Origin: Parcubacteria group bacterium M6-OD1-4
GTDB taxonomy: Bacteria; Patescibacteriota; Patescibacteriia; Patescibacteriales; UBA12465
NCBI GenBank assembly: GCA_003056205.1
Contig: LSNS01000018.1
Location: forward strand, 1-42,444
Reading direction: 5' to 3'
DNA length: 42,444 nucleotides
The position numbers and the translations under genes are program-made. Shown here piece by piece: positions 14,912-22,649 of this stretch. How positions within the stretch are numbered: position 1 is the stretch's first letter; each line of letters starts with the position of its first letter. The notes under the pieces were generated by a model. The model saw only the letters and a list, made by a program, of their open reading frames with translations, did no database searches and had not been told where the DNA came from.

Positions 14912-14920
14912 TGTTATAAT
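14912..14920 (+). promoter_or_regulatory. Extended -10 promoter of the CoA-binding protein gene
   Basis: TGt-TATAAT, without a clear -35 box, about 40 bases upstream of the ATG at 14967. Confidence 0.55.
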
Positions 14921-14966
14921 TTTTAAATAGAGAATTGATTAGTTATTCTATTGATATTTTTAAAAT

Positions 14967-15350
14967 ATGATTAATAAGAATCTTACTTATGCTGTTGTTG
15001 GTGCTTCTAATAATCTGGAAAAGTATGGTTATCAAGTTTTTAAAGATTTACTTCAAGCTGGTTTTCGAGTAATTCCTATTAATCCTAAACTAGGAAAAAT
15101 ATTAGAGGAAAAAGTTTATCCTACCTTAAGTGCTTATAAACAGAAAATTGATCTTGTTATTTTTGTTGTTCCTCCTGTGATTACTCAGAAAGTTTTAAAA
15201 GAAGTTAATAATTTAAAAATCAAAAAAGTTTGGTTACAACCTGGCAGCGAAAGTTCAGCTGCCATAGAATTTTGTCGACAACATAAAATTGATTGTGTTC
15301 ATGGCGCTTGCATCATGTTCGAGCGACGTCAGCCTCAGTCTAATTACTAA
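14967..15350 (+). CDS. CoA-binding domain protein (YccU-like)
   Basis: 127 residues, one Rossmann-like CoA_binding_2 domain. VVGASNNLEKYGYQVFKDL near the N-terminus holds the nucleotide loop, and VIPINPKLGKILEEKVYPTL and WLQPGSES are the usual later blocks. It binds CoA or an acyl-CoA in family members of known structure, with unknown function. Two Cys near the C-terminus (CVHGACIMF) are part of the usual ending. The broken exonuclease-endonuclease-phosphatase gene follows 12 bases later. Confidence 0.9.
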   Translation: MINKNLTYAVVGASNNLEKYGYQVFKDLLQAGFRVIPINPKLGKILEEKVYPTLSAYKQKIDLVIFVVPPVITQKVLKEVNNLKIKKVWLQPGSESSAAIEFCRQHKIDCVHGACIMFERRQPQSNY

Positions 15351-15362
15351 AATAAATAAACT

Positions 15363-16163
15363 ATGAATTTAAAAATTCTTCATTTAAATATCGAACGTAA
15401 TCGACACTTGAAATCAGTTATTAAACTTCTTTAAGATGAAAAACCTGACCTAGTCTGTTTTGAAGAGGCTTTAAGTATGGATGTTACAAAAATAGCCTTA
15501 GAGTTAGATTATCATCTCGCTTTTGCTCCACTGTTGATTTTAAAAGAGGAATCAGAACAAGAAGGAGAGGGTTCGGCAATTCTTTCGCGTTTTCCAATAA
15601 TAAAAATTAAGAAATATAAATATAGTGATCATCCTTCAGCAGATATTTTAGTTCGCACTCCAGAGCAAGTTGCTTCTCATCAGGGGAAAAGAGCAAGCGA
15701 TCGTTTTTTATATAATTATACCTTATTAGCTATTACTATTAAGAATCAGCACGGGAAACCAATTACTATCGCCACCACTTATTTCCCGGTTGTTGATCAT
15801 AATAGCCCTGGCTTAGCAGATCATGAATTAAAGAGTTTAGAAGATGTTCAAGAATTAGAACATATTGATTTTACTCTAGAACATTTTCTTTCTAAATTGA
15901 GATTATTAAAAGCTCCAATAATTTTCACAGCTGATTTAAATAATGCTCGTGGTGAATATGTTTATGATACGATTGCTAATGAATTAGTTGATATTGTCCC
16001 GCAGTCAGTACTGTCCACGATTGACCCTAAATTACATCGTCATCGCGGATTAAAGTTAGTTGTGGACACGATTATGATTAGCCCGAACATCTCTGTTAAA
16101 AGTTTCACTATGATCCAGGGAGTTAGCGATCACCAAGCTTTAATTGCTTCTCTTAAGATTTAA
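15363..16163 (+). pseudogene. Endonuclease/exonuclease/phosphatase (EEP) family gene interrupted by one in-frame TAA
   Basis: The frame starts at ATG 15363 (MNLKILHLNIERN), meets TAA at 15432-15434 (codon 24), then continues as DEKPDLVCFEEA to the end. The first beta strand of the EEP fold (KILHLNIERN) lies before the stop and the catalytic Glu strand (DLVCFEE) after it, so both parts belong to one gene. The C-terminal half has FTADLNNARGEY and the terminal SDHQALIA (Asp-His catalytic pair). The ORF track starts at 15477 and misses the Glu. A single C-to-T change from CAA would create the stop. It could be an inactivated gene, an assembly error, or a frame with rare readthrough. Confidence 0.87.
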
Positions 16164-16266
16164 TTAGGTTTAAATCTAATTAATATCATTGATTTAAATG
16201 AGTTTTTATGGTAATTTTTTATTATCTAGTTCTTTAAAATTTAGAAATACAAAAAAAACAAAAATC

Positions 16267-16827
16267 ATGATAAAAATCAATGCTCTTGAATTAAGAAAAT
16301 TGTTGGCAGTAATGGAGGCTAGAGGTTTTTCCATTCCCGAGGTTATTTCTTTAATTAGAAAAAATATCAGTCAACAAGAAAAAAATGAATCAACTGATAA
16401 ATTAGTTTTTGTCGTTGATTACTCTAAAACTGTTCCAGAAATGATCAAGTTGGGTCGTTATGACTGGAAAAACAGCGGTGTCAGTAAAAAGAATTTCCCA
16501 AAGTTGAATAAATCTTCCGATAAAATAAAATTATCGGGAAAATTATTTTCTTTGGAGTGGGGAATTAGCAGGAAAAAGGCGATTAGCAAAATGAAAAAAC
16601 TAGGTTATCGTCCGGCGACATTTTTTGAACTTTTATTTTTAGGTTATTTATTTCCGAACCTACAACGTTTATTTCCAATTGTTGCCTTGGCTTCAGTTTG
16701 GGATGATGAACATGGTGCTCATAGCATTCCCTATCTCGATGCTAATGGTGATTGGCGGGGATTGAGTCTCAGTTATCTCTTTGATGATTGGGAGGGTAAA
16801 TTTCATTTTTTAGGAATAAAGATTTAA
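16267..16827 (+). CDS. Uncharacterised protein, paralog of the gene at 33918
   Basis: 187 residues from the chosen ATG, which has the AAAAATCATG context shared by several genes here; the ORF-track start at 16198 adds 23 unsupported residues. Shared with the protein at 33918-34421: VDYSxT near residue 58, GxYDW, KxxFP, then GYRPAxxxELLxLG, FPIxALxSVWxD and a following P-x-L. The first 45 residues (LELRKLLAVMEARGF) are extra. There are no Cys clusters, signal peptide or membrane helix. The motif set is rich in Trp/Tyr/Asp, suggesting a compact alpha/beta domain, but I recognise no function. Confidence 0.75.
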   Translation: MIKINALELRKLLAVMEARGFSIPEVISLIRKNISQQEKNESTDKLVFVVDYSKTVPEMIKLGRYDWKNSGVSKKNFPKLNKSSDKIKLSGKLFSLEWGISRKKAISKMKKLGYRPATFFELLFLGYLFPNLQRLFPIVALASVWDDEHGAHSIPYLDANGDWRGLSLSYLFDDWEGKFHFLGIKI

Positions 16828-16850
16828 TAATTTATTCCTGATAACTTTTA

Positions 16851-16888
16851 AATCTCGTTTTATTTAGTTATAACGGGATTTTTTTTAT
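16851..16888 (+). terminator. Intrinsic terminator after the paralog gene
   Basis: AATCTCGTT / AACGGGATT with one G-T pair, then T8. Its left arm is close to that of the terminator after the second paralog at 33873-33904. Confidence 0.85.
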
Positions 16889-16892
16889 ATTT

Positions 16893-16921
16893 TTGACAAA
16901 AATTAATAATAATGATATTAT
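16893..16921 (+). promoter_or_regulatory. Promoter for the membrane protein gene at 16969
   Basis: TTGACA (16893-16898), 17 bp, TGa-TATTAT (16913-16921). Confidence 0.8.
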
Positions 16922-16968
16922 CTAACTTTAAGTAGTTCATTAAAATTTTCATTAAAAATAAAAAAATC

Positions 16969-17544
16969 ATGAAAAAACAGGAATTTTTGAAGGAGTATGC
17001 TTCACCTTTTATGGTATCAGTGTTAAGCAGTATTCTTTGTTTATTTATTTTTTTGGTTTTCCGCTTTAAACCGGTCACAGAATTAATTTTATTCCAGAAG
17101 GCAAGCAATACTTTTGCTGGGTTACCAGTGATTTATCATTTCTTCTTTATTTCCCGTTATTGGGATATTCTATTTGTTTTCCTATTCACTCTTTTATTAA
17201 CGGCAATTATCCAATATATTAAAGATTCTCAGGACGATTTTACCTCTGGTTTAAGTATTGGTTTGATTCTTACAGTATTTGTTTCGTTGATATTTGTTTT
17301 TGCCATTAGTCCAGTTATTGCTGGCGCTATTATTTTAGTTTTAACTTTGTTAATGGCCATGGGATCTAATTTTGAAGTGATACATGGGTTTGTGATTACT
17401 AGCAGTATTATTTTTGGTATTGCTATTTCATTGGTATCTAGTTTCGCTTTTGGTTTTATCGTGATGTTGGCTTTTTTTGTAATTTCTATCGTAATTATTG
17501 AATTAATTTTGATTTTTAAAATATTATTAAAAAAAGATTTCTAA
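16969..17544 (+). CDS. Polytopic membrane protein of unknown function
   Basis: 191 residues with about six hydrophobic helices, starting near residues 12-32, 59-81, 92-112, 115-131, 139-158 and 160-186. Few polar residues occur within them and there is no recognisable transporter or enzyme motif. The short N-terminus (KKQEFLKEY) is charged and likely cytosolic. It has its own TTGACA/extended -10 promoter and terminator. No family recognised. Confidence 0.75.
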   Translation: MKKQEFLKEYASPFMVSVLSSILCLFIFLVFRFKPVTELILFQKASNTFAGLPVIYHFFFISRYWDILFVFLFTLLLTAIIQYIKDSQDDFTSGLSIGLILTVFVSLIFVFAISPVIAGAIILVLTLLMAMGSNFEVIHGFVITSSIIFGIAISLVSSFAFGFIVMLAFFVISIVIIELILIFKILLKKDF

Positions 17545-17588
17545 AATATTATTAAAAAAGATAAAAGACAAAAAAGCTAAAGAATTAT

Positions 17589-17616
17589 AAAGGAGATTAT
17601 CAAAGTCTCCTTTTTT
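17589..17616 (+). terminator. Intrinsic terminator after the membrane protein gene
   Basis: AAGGAGA / TCTCCTT with a 9-base loop and T6. Confidence 0.87.
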
Positions 17617-17671
17617 ATTTGACAAAGACATAGTTTTCTGCCAATATTAATTTGTTAGTACTTTAATAATC

Positions 17672-17725
17672 ATGGTCATTTTTTTTATCTTAATTTTTAT
17701 TGGATTATCTTGGTTTTTCTATTAA
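17672..17725 (+). CDS. Possible 17-residue hydrophobic peptide
   Basis: ATG to TAA encodes MVIFFILIFIGLSWFFY, a single membrane-spanning segment. TTGACA at 17619 lies upstream but no good -10 box has correct spacing. It may be real, a leader of the histidine kinase gene, or chance in AT-rich DNA. Confidence 0.2.
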   Translation: MVIFFILIFIGLSWFFY

Positions 17726-17776
17726 ATTAGGAAATCTGTGATAATTCAATAAGGTATTAATTTAAAAAATAGAATC

Positions 17777-18625
17777 ATGAAAAAAATAAGATTGAAAAAA
17801 AGAAGTCGTTCAGAGCTTTTAAAGCGGGAAACTGAACTATTGAAAGAAATAGGTGTTTTAGAAGTGAAACATCTTAAAGTTGAAGATGGACTCCGCCTAA
17901 AAATAAAGAGCCTGGAGATTGCTCTTAATAAATCTAGCCAGGTTGAGGATGAAGCTCAAAATGATTTGGCAGCGGCTATGGAATATATTCGAATTCTTAA
18001 TCATGACTTTCGTCATAGTTTAAGTCCGATTATTGAATTTTCATCTCTCTTATTAGAGGAAAGTTGTACTGCTAAGGAAACTAAAGATTTTGTACAGCTT
18101 ATTCTTTCGGCTGGGGAGAAGCTTTTGGAAAAAATGACTTCTTATCTCCTGCTATTAAAAATAGAGCAGAGGAAAGAAGTTGAGTTGGGGAAAACTCCTC
18201 GCTTAATTTCAGACTTGATTTCTGAGATTGAAAGAATCTTTTCTAATTTTGGACGAATTGAGAGGTTACATTTCTCCTGTTCTCCAGAATTAAAAAAAGA
18301 ATTTGTTTCCCTTGAAGAGGGGTTGGTTGATTCTCTCCTTGTTAATTTAATTCAAAATGCTTTGGAGGCTGCTCCACGGCGTTCACAAATTAATATTAAC
18401 TTATTTAAGGAGGGGAAATATTTTTGTTTAAGTATTTCTAATCTAGGTGAAGTCCCGGAGAAAATTAAGGGAAGACTTTTTCAGAAATTTGCCACTAGCA
18501 AAAAGCATGGGAATGGTTTGGGGCTGTATAGTGCTAAACTAATTGCTCAAGCTCACGGCGGGAGTTTAAAATATATCCCGTTTTCAGGTGGGACAAAATT
18601 TACAGTAAGTATTCCTTTTAAATAA
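17777..18625 (+). CDS. Soluble sensor histidine kinase
   Basis: 282 residues, no membrane helix. Residues 8-70 are charged and helical, probably coiled coil. The dimerisation/phosphoacceptor helix carries NHDFRH with His76. The ATPase domain shows the N box (LVNLIQNALEAAP) and a G box (GNGLGLYSAKLIAQAHGG). The sensor part is only the coiled coil, so input must be cytosolic or through a partner protein. No response regulator is encoded in this window, making it an orphan kinase. It ends at a strong terminator. Confidence 0.88.
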   Translation: MKKIRLKKRSRSELLKRETELLKEIGVLEVKHLKVEDGLRLKIKSLEIALNKSSQVEDEAQNDLAAAMEYIRILNHDFRHSLSPIIEFSSLLLEESCTAKETKDFVQLILSAGEKLLEKMTSYLLLLKIEQRKEVELGKTPRLISDLISEIERIFSNFGRIERLHFSCSPELKKEFVSLEEGLVDSLLVNLIQNALEAAPRRSQININLFKEGKYFCLSISNLGEVPEKIKGRLFQKFATSKKHGNGLGLYSAKLIAQAHGGSLKYIPFSGGTKFTVSIPFK

Positions 18626-18647
18626 AGGAGGCTTACTGAGTGGTATT

Positions 18648-18693
18648 GGCCGATTAATTTTGAATTTTATTCAATTTTAATTCGGCCTTTTTT
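18648..18693 (+). terminator. Intrinsic terminator after the histidine kinase gene
   Basis: GGCCGATTAATTTTGAAT pairs with ATTCAATTTTAATTCGGCC with small internal mismatches, then T6. Confidence 0.85.
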
Positions 18694-18706
18694 AAAACCT
18701 ATTTAT

Positions 18707-18735
18707 TTACTTTTCAAAAAATAACGTGCTATAAT
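18707..18735 (+). promoter_or_regulatory. Promoter for the MscS gene
   Basis: TTACTT, 17 bp, TGc-TATAAT (18727-18735). Confidence 0.7.
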
Positions 18736-18793
18736 CAAGATTAAGAAAGTTTAACTATGATTTAAAAAAGAATTTAGAATTTAAGATAATAAT

Positions 18794-19852
18794 ATGAATT
18801 TTTTAAATAATTTAACTTGGCAAACTCTTTGGTACCACAATACTTTAAATAGTTATCTCTGGGCTTTAGGTCTGTTCGTAATTTTGATTATTATTTTTAA
18901 AGTTATTGTTTATCGTTTTTGGCGACGCTTAGAAAAAATTAGTAAACACACGAAAACCGATCTCGATGATAAATTAGTGAAAATGGGAGAATCTATTCGC
19001 CCCAGTTTTTATTTAGTATTTGCTCTGTGGTTGGCAACACGAGCCTTAGTTTTAAATAATATTATTTCTAGTATTATTGATATTCTATTGATTTTAGTTA
19101 TTTTTTATCAATCCTCAATTTTATTGGAAGCTTTTTTAAAGTATTGGGTTAACAAAAAAATTGAAAGTTCAGCCGAGAGAAATAATATTTTTTCCTTGCT
19201 CTTAGTAAGTTTAAGAATAATTATTTGGACTTTAGCTCTTTTATTAGTGCTTTCTAATCTCGGAATTAATATTAATTCTTTAATTGCTGGTTTAGGAATT
19301 GGGGGGATTGCGATTGCTTTAGCAGCCCAAAGCTTATTAAGTGATATTTTTGCCTCAATTACTATTTATTTTGATAAACCTTTTAAGGTTGGTGATTTCA
19401 TTGTTTTAGATGATGGTCAAACGACGGGAACGGTTCAACGAATTGGTTTTAAAACCACTCGCTTAGCAGCTTTAGATGGCGAAGAAATTATTATTACTAA
19501 TTCTGATTTACTTTCACATAAAATTCATAATTATAAGGGGATGAAAAAACGACGAATAGTTATTGATTTTGGGGTAGTCTATAGCACTCCTCAAGAAAAA
19601 ATGAAAGCTATTCCAGCAATGGTTAAAGTTATTATTGATAGCATTCCAGAGATTGACTTTGATCGAGCTCATTTTAAGAAATTTGGTGATTCGGCTTTGA
19701 TTTTTGAAGTAGTTTATTTTGTGACGACGGGAGATTATAAAGCTTATTTAGACTATAACCAGACTCTTCATCTTCAATTAAAGGAAAAATTTGAACAAGA
19801 AAAAATTGAATTAGCTTTTCCGACACAGACTATCTATTTAAATAATAATTAG
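18794..19852 (+). CDS. MscS-family mechanosensitive channel
   Basis: 352 residues. About four N-terminal membrane helices, then the pore helix with the Gly/Ala-rich run IAGLGIGGIAIALAAQ and SLLSDIFASITIYFDKPFKVGDFI, the best conserved MscS stretch, leading into the beta domain (TGTVQRIGFKTTRL, IITNSDL) and the C-terminal alpha/beta part. It forms a heptameric tension-gated pore that releases solutes on osmotic downshock. It has its own extended -10 promoter. No terminator is seen directly after; a decayed gene follows. Confidence 0.94.
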   Translation: MNFLNNLTWQTLWYHNTLNSYLWALGLFVILIIIFKVIVYRFWRRLEKISKHTKTDLDDKLVKMGESIRPSFYLVFALWLATRALVLNNIISSIIDILLILVIFYQSSILLEAFLKYWVNKKIESSAERNNIFSLLLVSLRIIIWTLALLLVLSNLGININSLIAGLGIGGIAIALAAQSLLSDIFASITIYFDKPFKVGDFIVLDDGQTTGTVQRIGFKTTRLAALDGEEIIITNSDLLSHKIHNYKGMKKRRIVIDFGVVYSTPQEKMKAIPAMVKVIIDSIPEIDFDRAHFKKFGDSALIFEVVYFVTTGDYKAYLDYNQTLHLQLKEKFEQEKIELAFPTQTIYLNNN

Positions 19853-19921
19853 AAGAAATTATTTTACTTTTACGTATTTTTATAAAGGTCTTATTCTGTT
19901 TCAAAAATAAATTTGTATAAT

Positions 19922-20227
19922 ATGAAAAAAATATCAATTTTCTCATTATTATTTATTTCGCCATAATTTTTCAGCGGGTTTATTATTCCTAGGCCTATTA
20001 TGAGCACTCGCCAGACAGCGAGCGGAACGAGTATTATAATGAATTTACCGACTAATTATCAAGGGCAAGTTTATACTTATTTTAATGGAACTAATTGGCA
20101 AACTTATGCTACTAGTTCTCCTTTAAGTAGTAAGCAACTCTAGGAAATAAACGCTAATTTAATGGTTCAAGAGCAATATTGACATAGATTTTTGCAGGAA
20201 CAGGAAAAAATATTTAATAGTCTATGA
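19922..20227 (+). pseudogene. Decayed secreted-protein gene with three internal stops
   Basis: From ATG 19922 the frame reads a signal-like start (MKKISIFSLLFIS), meets TAA at 19964, continues without shift to TAG at 20141, TGA at 20180 and the final TGA at 20225. All four stops are in one frame. The readable parts (PTNYQGQVYTYFNGTNWQTY, MVQEQY, FLQEQEKIFNSL) look like protein. TAA and TAG are each one C-to-T change from Gln codons; the internal TGA is one G-to-A change from Trp. No frameshift has yet occurred, so loss is recent or slow. Family not recognised. Confidence 0.72.
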
Positions 20228-20261
20228 CTAAACTTTCTTAATTTTTAGTAAGAATTTAATT

Positions 20262-20303
20262 AAAACTATTAGTGTTCTTAATGTTCTTATAAAATAGTTT
20301 TTT
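20262..20303 (+). terminator. Probable terminator between the decayed gene and the small membrane gene
   Basis: AAAACTATT (20262-20270) / AATAGTTTT (20293-20301) with T6, but a 22-base loop. Confidence 0.5.
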
Positions 20304-20384
20304 AGTAACTATTTTTATTTTTAATTAGTTATTTTTGTTTAATTTTGTTAAAATGTATTTGAAGTCTTTTTTAGAGAAAAATTT

Positions 20385-20546
20385 ATGAATAAGAGAACAA
20401 TAATTTTAGGGATGATTTGGGGTGGAATTATTGGTGGCTATATACCAATTGCTTTGGGAGCGGGAACTTTTTCCCTTTATTCCATTCTTGGAAGTTTTTT
20501 AGGAGGAGTCCTAGGTATTTGGTTAAGTTTTAAATATTTAAATTAA
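20385..20546 (+). CDS. Small glycine-rich two-helix membrane protein (53 residues)
   Basis: Too short for the ORF track. ATG AAT AAG to TAA 20544 encodes MNKRTIILGMIWGGIIGGYI and onward: a basic start, then two hydrophobic helices with GG-zipper spacing (GGIIGGY, GSFLGGVLG) joined by a turn at AGTFS, ending KYLN. Codon use and the absence of chance-like residues support a real gene; similar glycine-zipper mini-proteins are common in CPR genomes as far as I recall. TGt-TAAAAT at 20346-20354 is a plausible extended -10. Function unknown. Confidence 0.75.
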   Translation: MNKRTIILGMIWGGIIGGYIPIALGAGTFSLYSILGSFLGGVLGIWLSFKYLN

Positions 20547-20606
20547 AACTGTGAATTGCTAAAGTAATCTAAGGCTGATTTATCATTCAGTCTTAAATAA
20601 CACTTT

Positions 20607-21329
20607 ATGAATAGTAAAAATGTTAATCTTGAAGATAAAGTTTTAAAAATTCCGAGACATATTGGAATTATTATGGATGGTAATCGTCGTTGGGCCCGAG
20701 CTCATCATTTGCCAGCACTTGAGGGGCATCGTCGTGGCTTACTGAATGTTAAAAAGATTGTTAGAAAAGCAATTAAAACTGGAGTTAAAATTCTAACTAT
20801 TTATGCTTTTTCTACTGAAAACTGGCATCGAGATCAGAAAGAGGTAGATTATTTAATGAAGTTGTTTAAAGTTTTTCTCAATCAGGAAATCAAATCTTTG
20901 ATAAAAGATGGAATTAAAGTTAATTTTTTTGGTCGTTTAAGTGATTTGAGTTCTGATTTGCAAGAAGATATCAGAAAAGTTAAGAAAGAGACCGAGAAAG
21001 GACTGACGGGAATTTTAAATATTTGTTTTAGCTATGGTGGCCGTGATGAGCTAGTGCGAACTTTTCAGAAAATTGTAAAGAAGAAGGTAGCTGTTAAGGA
21101 TATTTCTCAAGAGTTAATCAAAGAAAATTTAGATTCGGCTGGCTTAGTAGATCCTGATTTAATAATTAGAACTTCTGGCGAACAACGTTTGTCAGGATTT
21201 TTGACTTGGCAATCAGTTTATAGCGAACTGTATTTTACGAAAAAATATTGGCCGGAGTTTGGAACACTAGATTTAGTTAAAGCTATTAAAGAATATGGTT
21301 TACGACAAAGACGTTTTGGGCGAGCTTAA
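20607..21329 (+). CDS. uppS: Isoprenyl (undecaprenyl) diphosphate synthase
   Basis: 240-residue cis-prenyltransferase that builds the C55 lipid carrier for cell-wall sugars. HIGIIMDGNRRWA (Asp24 is the catalytic acid), EGHRRG, YAFSTENW, SYGGRDELV and RTSGEQRLSGFLTWQ followed by YSELYF are all present, so the active site is intact. Cytosolic face of the membrane. The gene is followed 45 bases later by the DUF2892 gene. No Shine-Dalgarno motif. Confidence 0.96.
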   Translation: MNSKNVNLEDKVLKIPRHIGIIMDGNRRWARAHHLPALEGHRRGLLNVKKIVRKAIKTGVKILTIYAFSTENWHRDQKEVDYLMKLFKVFLNQEIKSLIKDGIKVNFFGRLSDLSSDLQEDIRKVKKETEKGLTGILNICFSYGGRDELVRTFQKIVKKKVAVKDISQELIKENLDSAGLVDPDLIIRTSGEQRLSGFLTWQSVYSELYFTKKYWPEFGTLDLVKAIKEYGLRQRRFGRA

Positions 21330-21374
21330 AAATAAGATAATTAAAAGATTTTTAATTTATTAATCTTTAAAAAT

Positions 21375-21578
21375 ATGATTAAAAATGAAGGTGTTATCGA
21401 TCGTTTAATTAGATTAGTATTAGCAATTATTTTTTTGGTCATTGCTTATTTCTACGCTGCTAGTGGTTTATGGCAAACAGTGTTTTATGTTTTAGCTGCG
21501 GTTTCTTTAATAACTACTCTCACAGGTTTTTGCTTGTTCTATCAGATATTTGGTATTAATACTCATAAAAAAAATTAA
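21375..21578 (+). CDS. DUF2892 (YgaP-type) membrane protein
   Basis: 67 residues, two membrane helices. The family layout is clear: N-terminal NEGVIDRLIRLVLA, a hydrophobic hairpin, then FCLFYQIFGINTHKK. In other bacteria this domain occurs alone or fused to rhodanese. The conserved Cys after the Gly (GFCLFY for the usual GxCPxY) is kept while the Pro is lost. The function is unknown. Confidence 0.87.
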   Translation: MIKNEGVIDRLIRLVLAIIFLVIAYFYAASGLWQTVFYVLAAVSLITTLTGFCLFYQIFGINTHKKN

Positions 21579-21606
21579 AAAATTGATATTTTTTATTCAA
21601 TTTTAA
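21577..21606. terminator. AT-only convergent terminator
   Basis: AAAATTG / CAATTTT around a T-rich loop, between the converging DUF2892 and Gre genes and overlapping the end of the latter. A-rich on one side and T-rich on the other; weak without GC pairs. Confidence 0.4.
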
Positions 21607-22096
21607 TAATCTTATATTTCCGAATTTGATTTCCAACTCGGATTTGAATTGTTTCTCCAACTTTTCTATTCATCATTGCTAATCCCAATGGAGAATTATG
21701 AGAAATAACTCCTTGAGCAGGATTAGTTTCTTCTGAACCCAGGAGACGATAAGTTTTAATAGTTTTTTCAATCGTTTCTAAACTCACTACACTACCGAGA
21801 GCGACGGTTTGATGTTCAATATTCTGCGGAATTATTTTTGCTGCTCGTAATTGTTTCTCAATATTTAAAATATTTTGGTTGATTCCTCGTAAGCGTCTTT
21901 TCGCTAGCTGGTAACCAGTGTTTTCTGAAAAGTCACCCATGAGAGCTAGACGCTTAACCTCTGCTGCTTCGCGAGGTTGTTTGATAGTTTTTAAGATTTG
22001 TAATTTCTTCTGTAAACTATTAAATTTTTCTTTCGTTACATAGGGATCAGCTTGTGGTCGTTGATAAGTTTCTTTTTTTCTTTTAGGCACTTGCAT
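21593..22096 (-). CDS. GreA/GreB-family transcript cleavage factor
   Basis: 167 residues. N-terminal coiled coil with the catalytic tip GDFSENTGY (usual GDLSENAEY), retaining the acidic Asp and Glu that position Mg2+ in the RNA polymerase secondary channel. The C-terminal FKBP-like domain shows NPAQGVISHNSPLGLAMMNRKVGE. It rescues backtracked polymerase. A basic extension of about 20 residues precedes the domain. A minus-strand extended -10 (22139-22147) lies about 43 bases upstream, so it is a single-gene unit divergent from the SHOCT gene. Confidence 0.9.
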   Translation of the reverse strand: MQVPKRKKETYQRPQADPYVTKEKFNSLQKKLQILKTIKQPREAAEVKRLALMGDFSENTGYQLAKRRLRGINQNILNIEKQLRAAKIIPQNIEHQTVALGSVVSLETIEKTIKTYRLLGSEETNPAQGVISHNSPLGLAMMNRKVGETIQIRVGNQIRKYKIIKIE

Positions 22097-22138
22097 AGGT
22101 TTTTATTTTATCTTTAACTATTAATATTTTCTTTAATT

Positions 22139-22147
22139 ATTATAACA
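22139..22147 (-). promoter_or_regulatory. Extended -10 promoter of the Gre factor gene
   Basis: Minus strand TGt-TATAAT, 43 bases upstream of the start codon, no clear -35 box. Confidence 0.6.
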
Positions 22148-22240
22148 TATCTCCAGCTAATAAATCTCTAATTTTAAATCTTTTAATTAATATGTTAAAC
22201 TAAGTAAGCGATTAAAATAGTTCGCTATTAAATTATTCTT

Positions 22241-22253
22241 AGAAAGGAGGTGA
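22241..22253 (+). promoter_or_regulatory. Near-perfect Shine-Dalgarno site of the SHOCT gene
   Basis: AGAAAGGAGGTGA is complementary to the standard 16S rRNA 3' end over 12-13 bases. It fixes the start at ATG 22260 and is the strongest ribosome-binding site in the window. Confidence 0.9.
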
Positions 22254-22259
22254 AAAAAT

Positions 22260-22553
22260 ATGATGTATTATTTAGGAATGAATTCTGGTTTCGGTTGGGT
22301 CTTAATGATTCTTTTTTGGGTTTTAATAATCTGGTTAGTGGTTACCCTAATTAGGGGAGCAGATAATTGTGGACATCATCATAACCATGAACACTATGAG
22401 CATGAGCATCATGATCACGAACACCATGAGCATCACCAGGATCATCATCAAGAAGCTTCCCAATCTGCTGTAAATTTGCTCCAAGAGCGTTATGCTAAAG
22501 GAGAAATTTCTGAAAGTGAGTATGAGGAAAAAAAGAAAGTTTTAAACTCTTAA
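22260..22553 (+). CDS. His-rich SHOCT-domain membrane protein
   Basis: 97 residues in three parts: one N-terminal membrane helix (about 10-31), a 30-residue stretch that is almost only His, Glu and Asp (HHHNHEHYEHEHHDHEHHEH), and a C-terminal SHOCT motif (LLQERYAKGEISESEYEEKKKVL). The His/acid run is a likely low-affinity site for Zn, Ni, Co or Cu; the SHOCT motif is a short helical module of unknown role. The sequence suggests metal buffering at the membrane surface (inference). The ribosome-binding site implies strong translation. Confidence 0.85.
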   Translation: MMYYLGMNSGFGWVLMILFWVLIIWLVVTLIRGADNCGHHHNHEHYEHEHHDHEHHEHHQDHHQEASQSAVNLLQERYAKGEISESEYEEKKKVLNS

Positions 22554-22597
22554 TTTTTCTATTCGCTTTTTAGCTAGAGATTTTTATCTATTTTTAA

Positions 22598-22628
22598 AAA
22601 CGTCAAATTACCACCACGTTATTTTTTT
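22598..22628 (+). terminator. Weak terminator after the SHOCT gene
   Basis: AACGT / ACGTT with a 12-base loop followed by A and T7. Confidence 0.4.
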
Positions 22629-22649
22629 GTGTAAATAATTATTTTATCT

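Noticed and set aside
19916-19921. TATAAT directly before the decayed gene as its promoter
   Set aside because: It touches the ATG, so transcription would start inside the frame, and no -35 box is present.
19922-20227. UGA read as an amino acid, as in Gracilibacteria or SR1
   Set aside because: TGA ends several intact genes at natural C-termini (3649, 7295, 9841, 38602), and the decayed gene also has TAA and TAG in frame.
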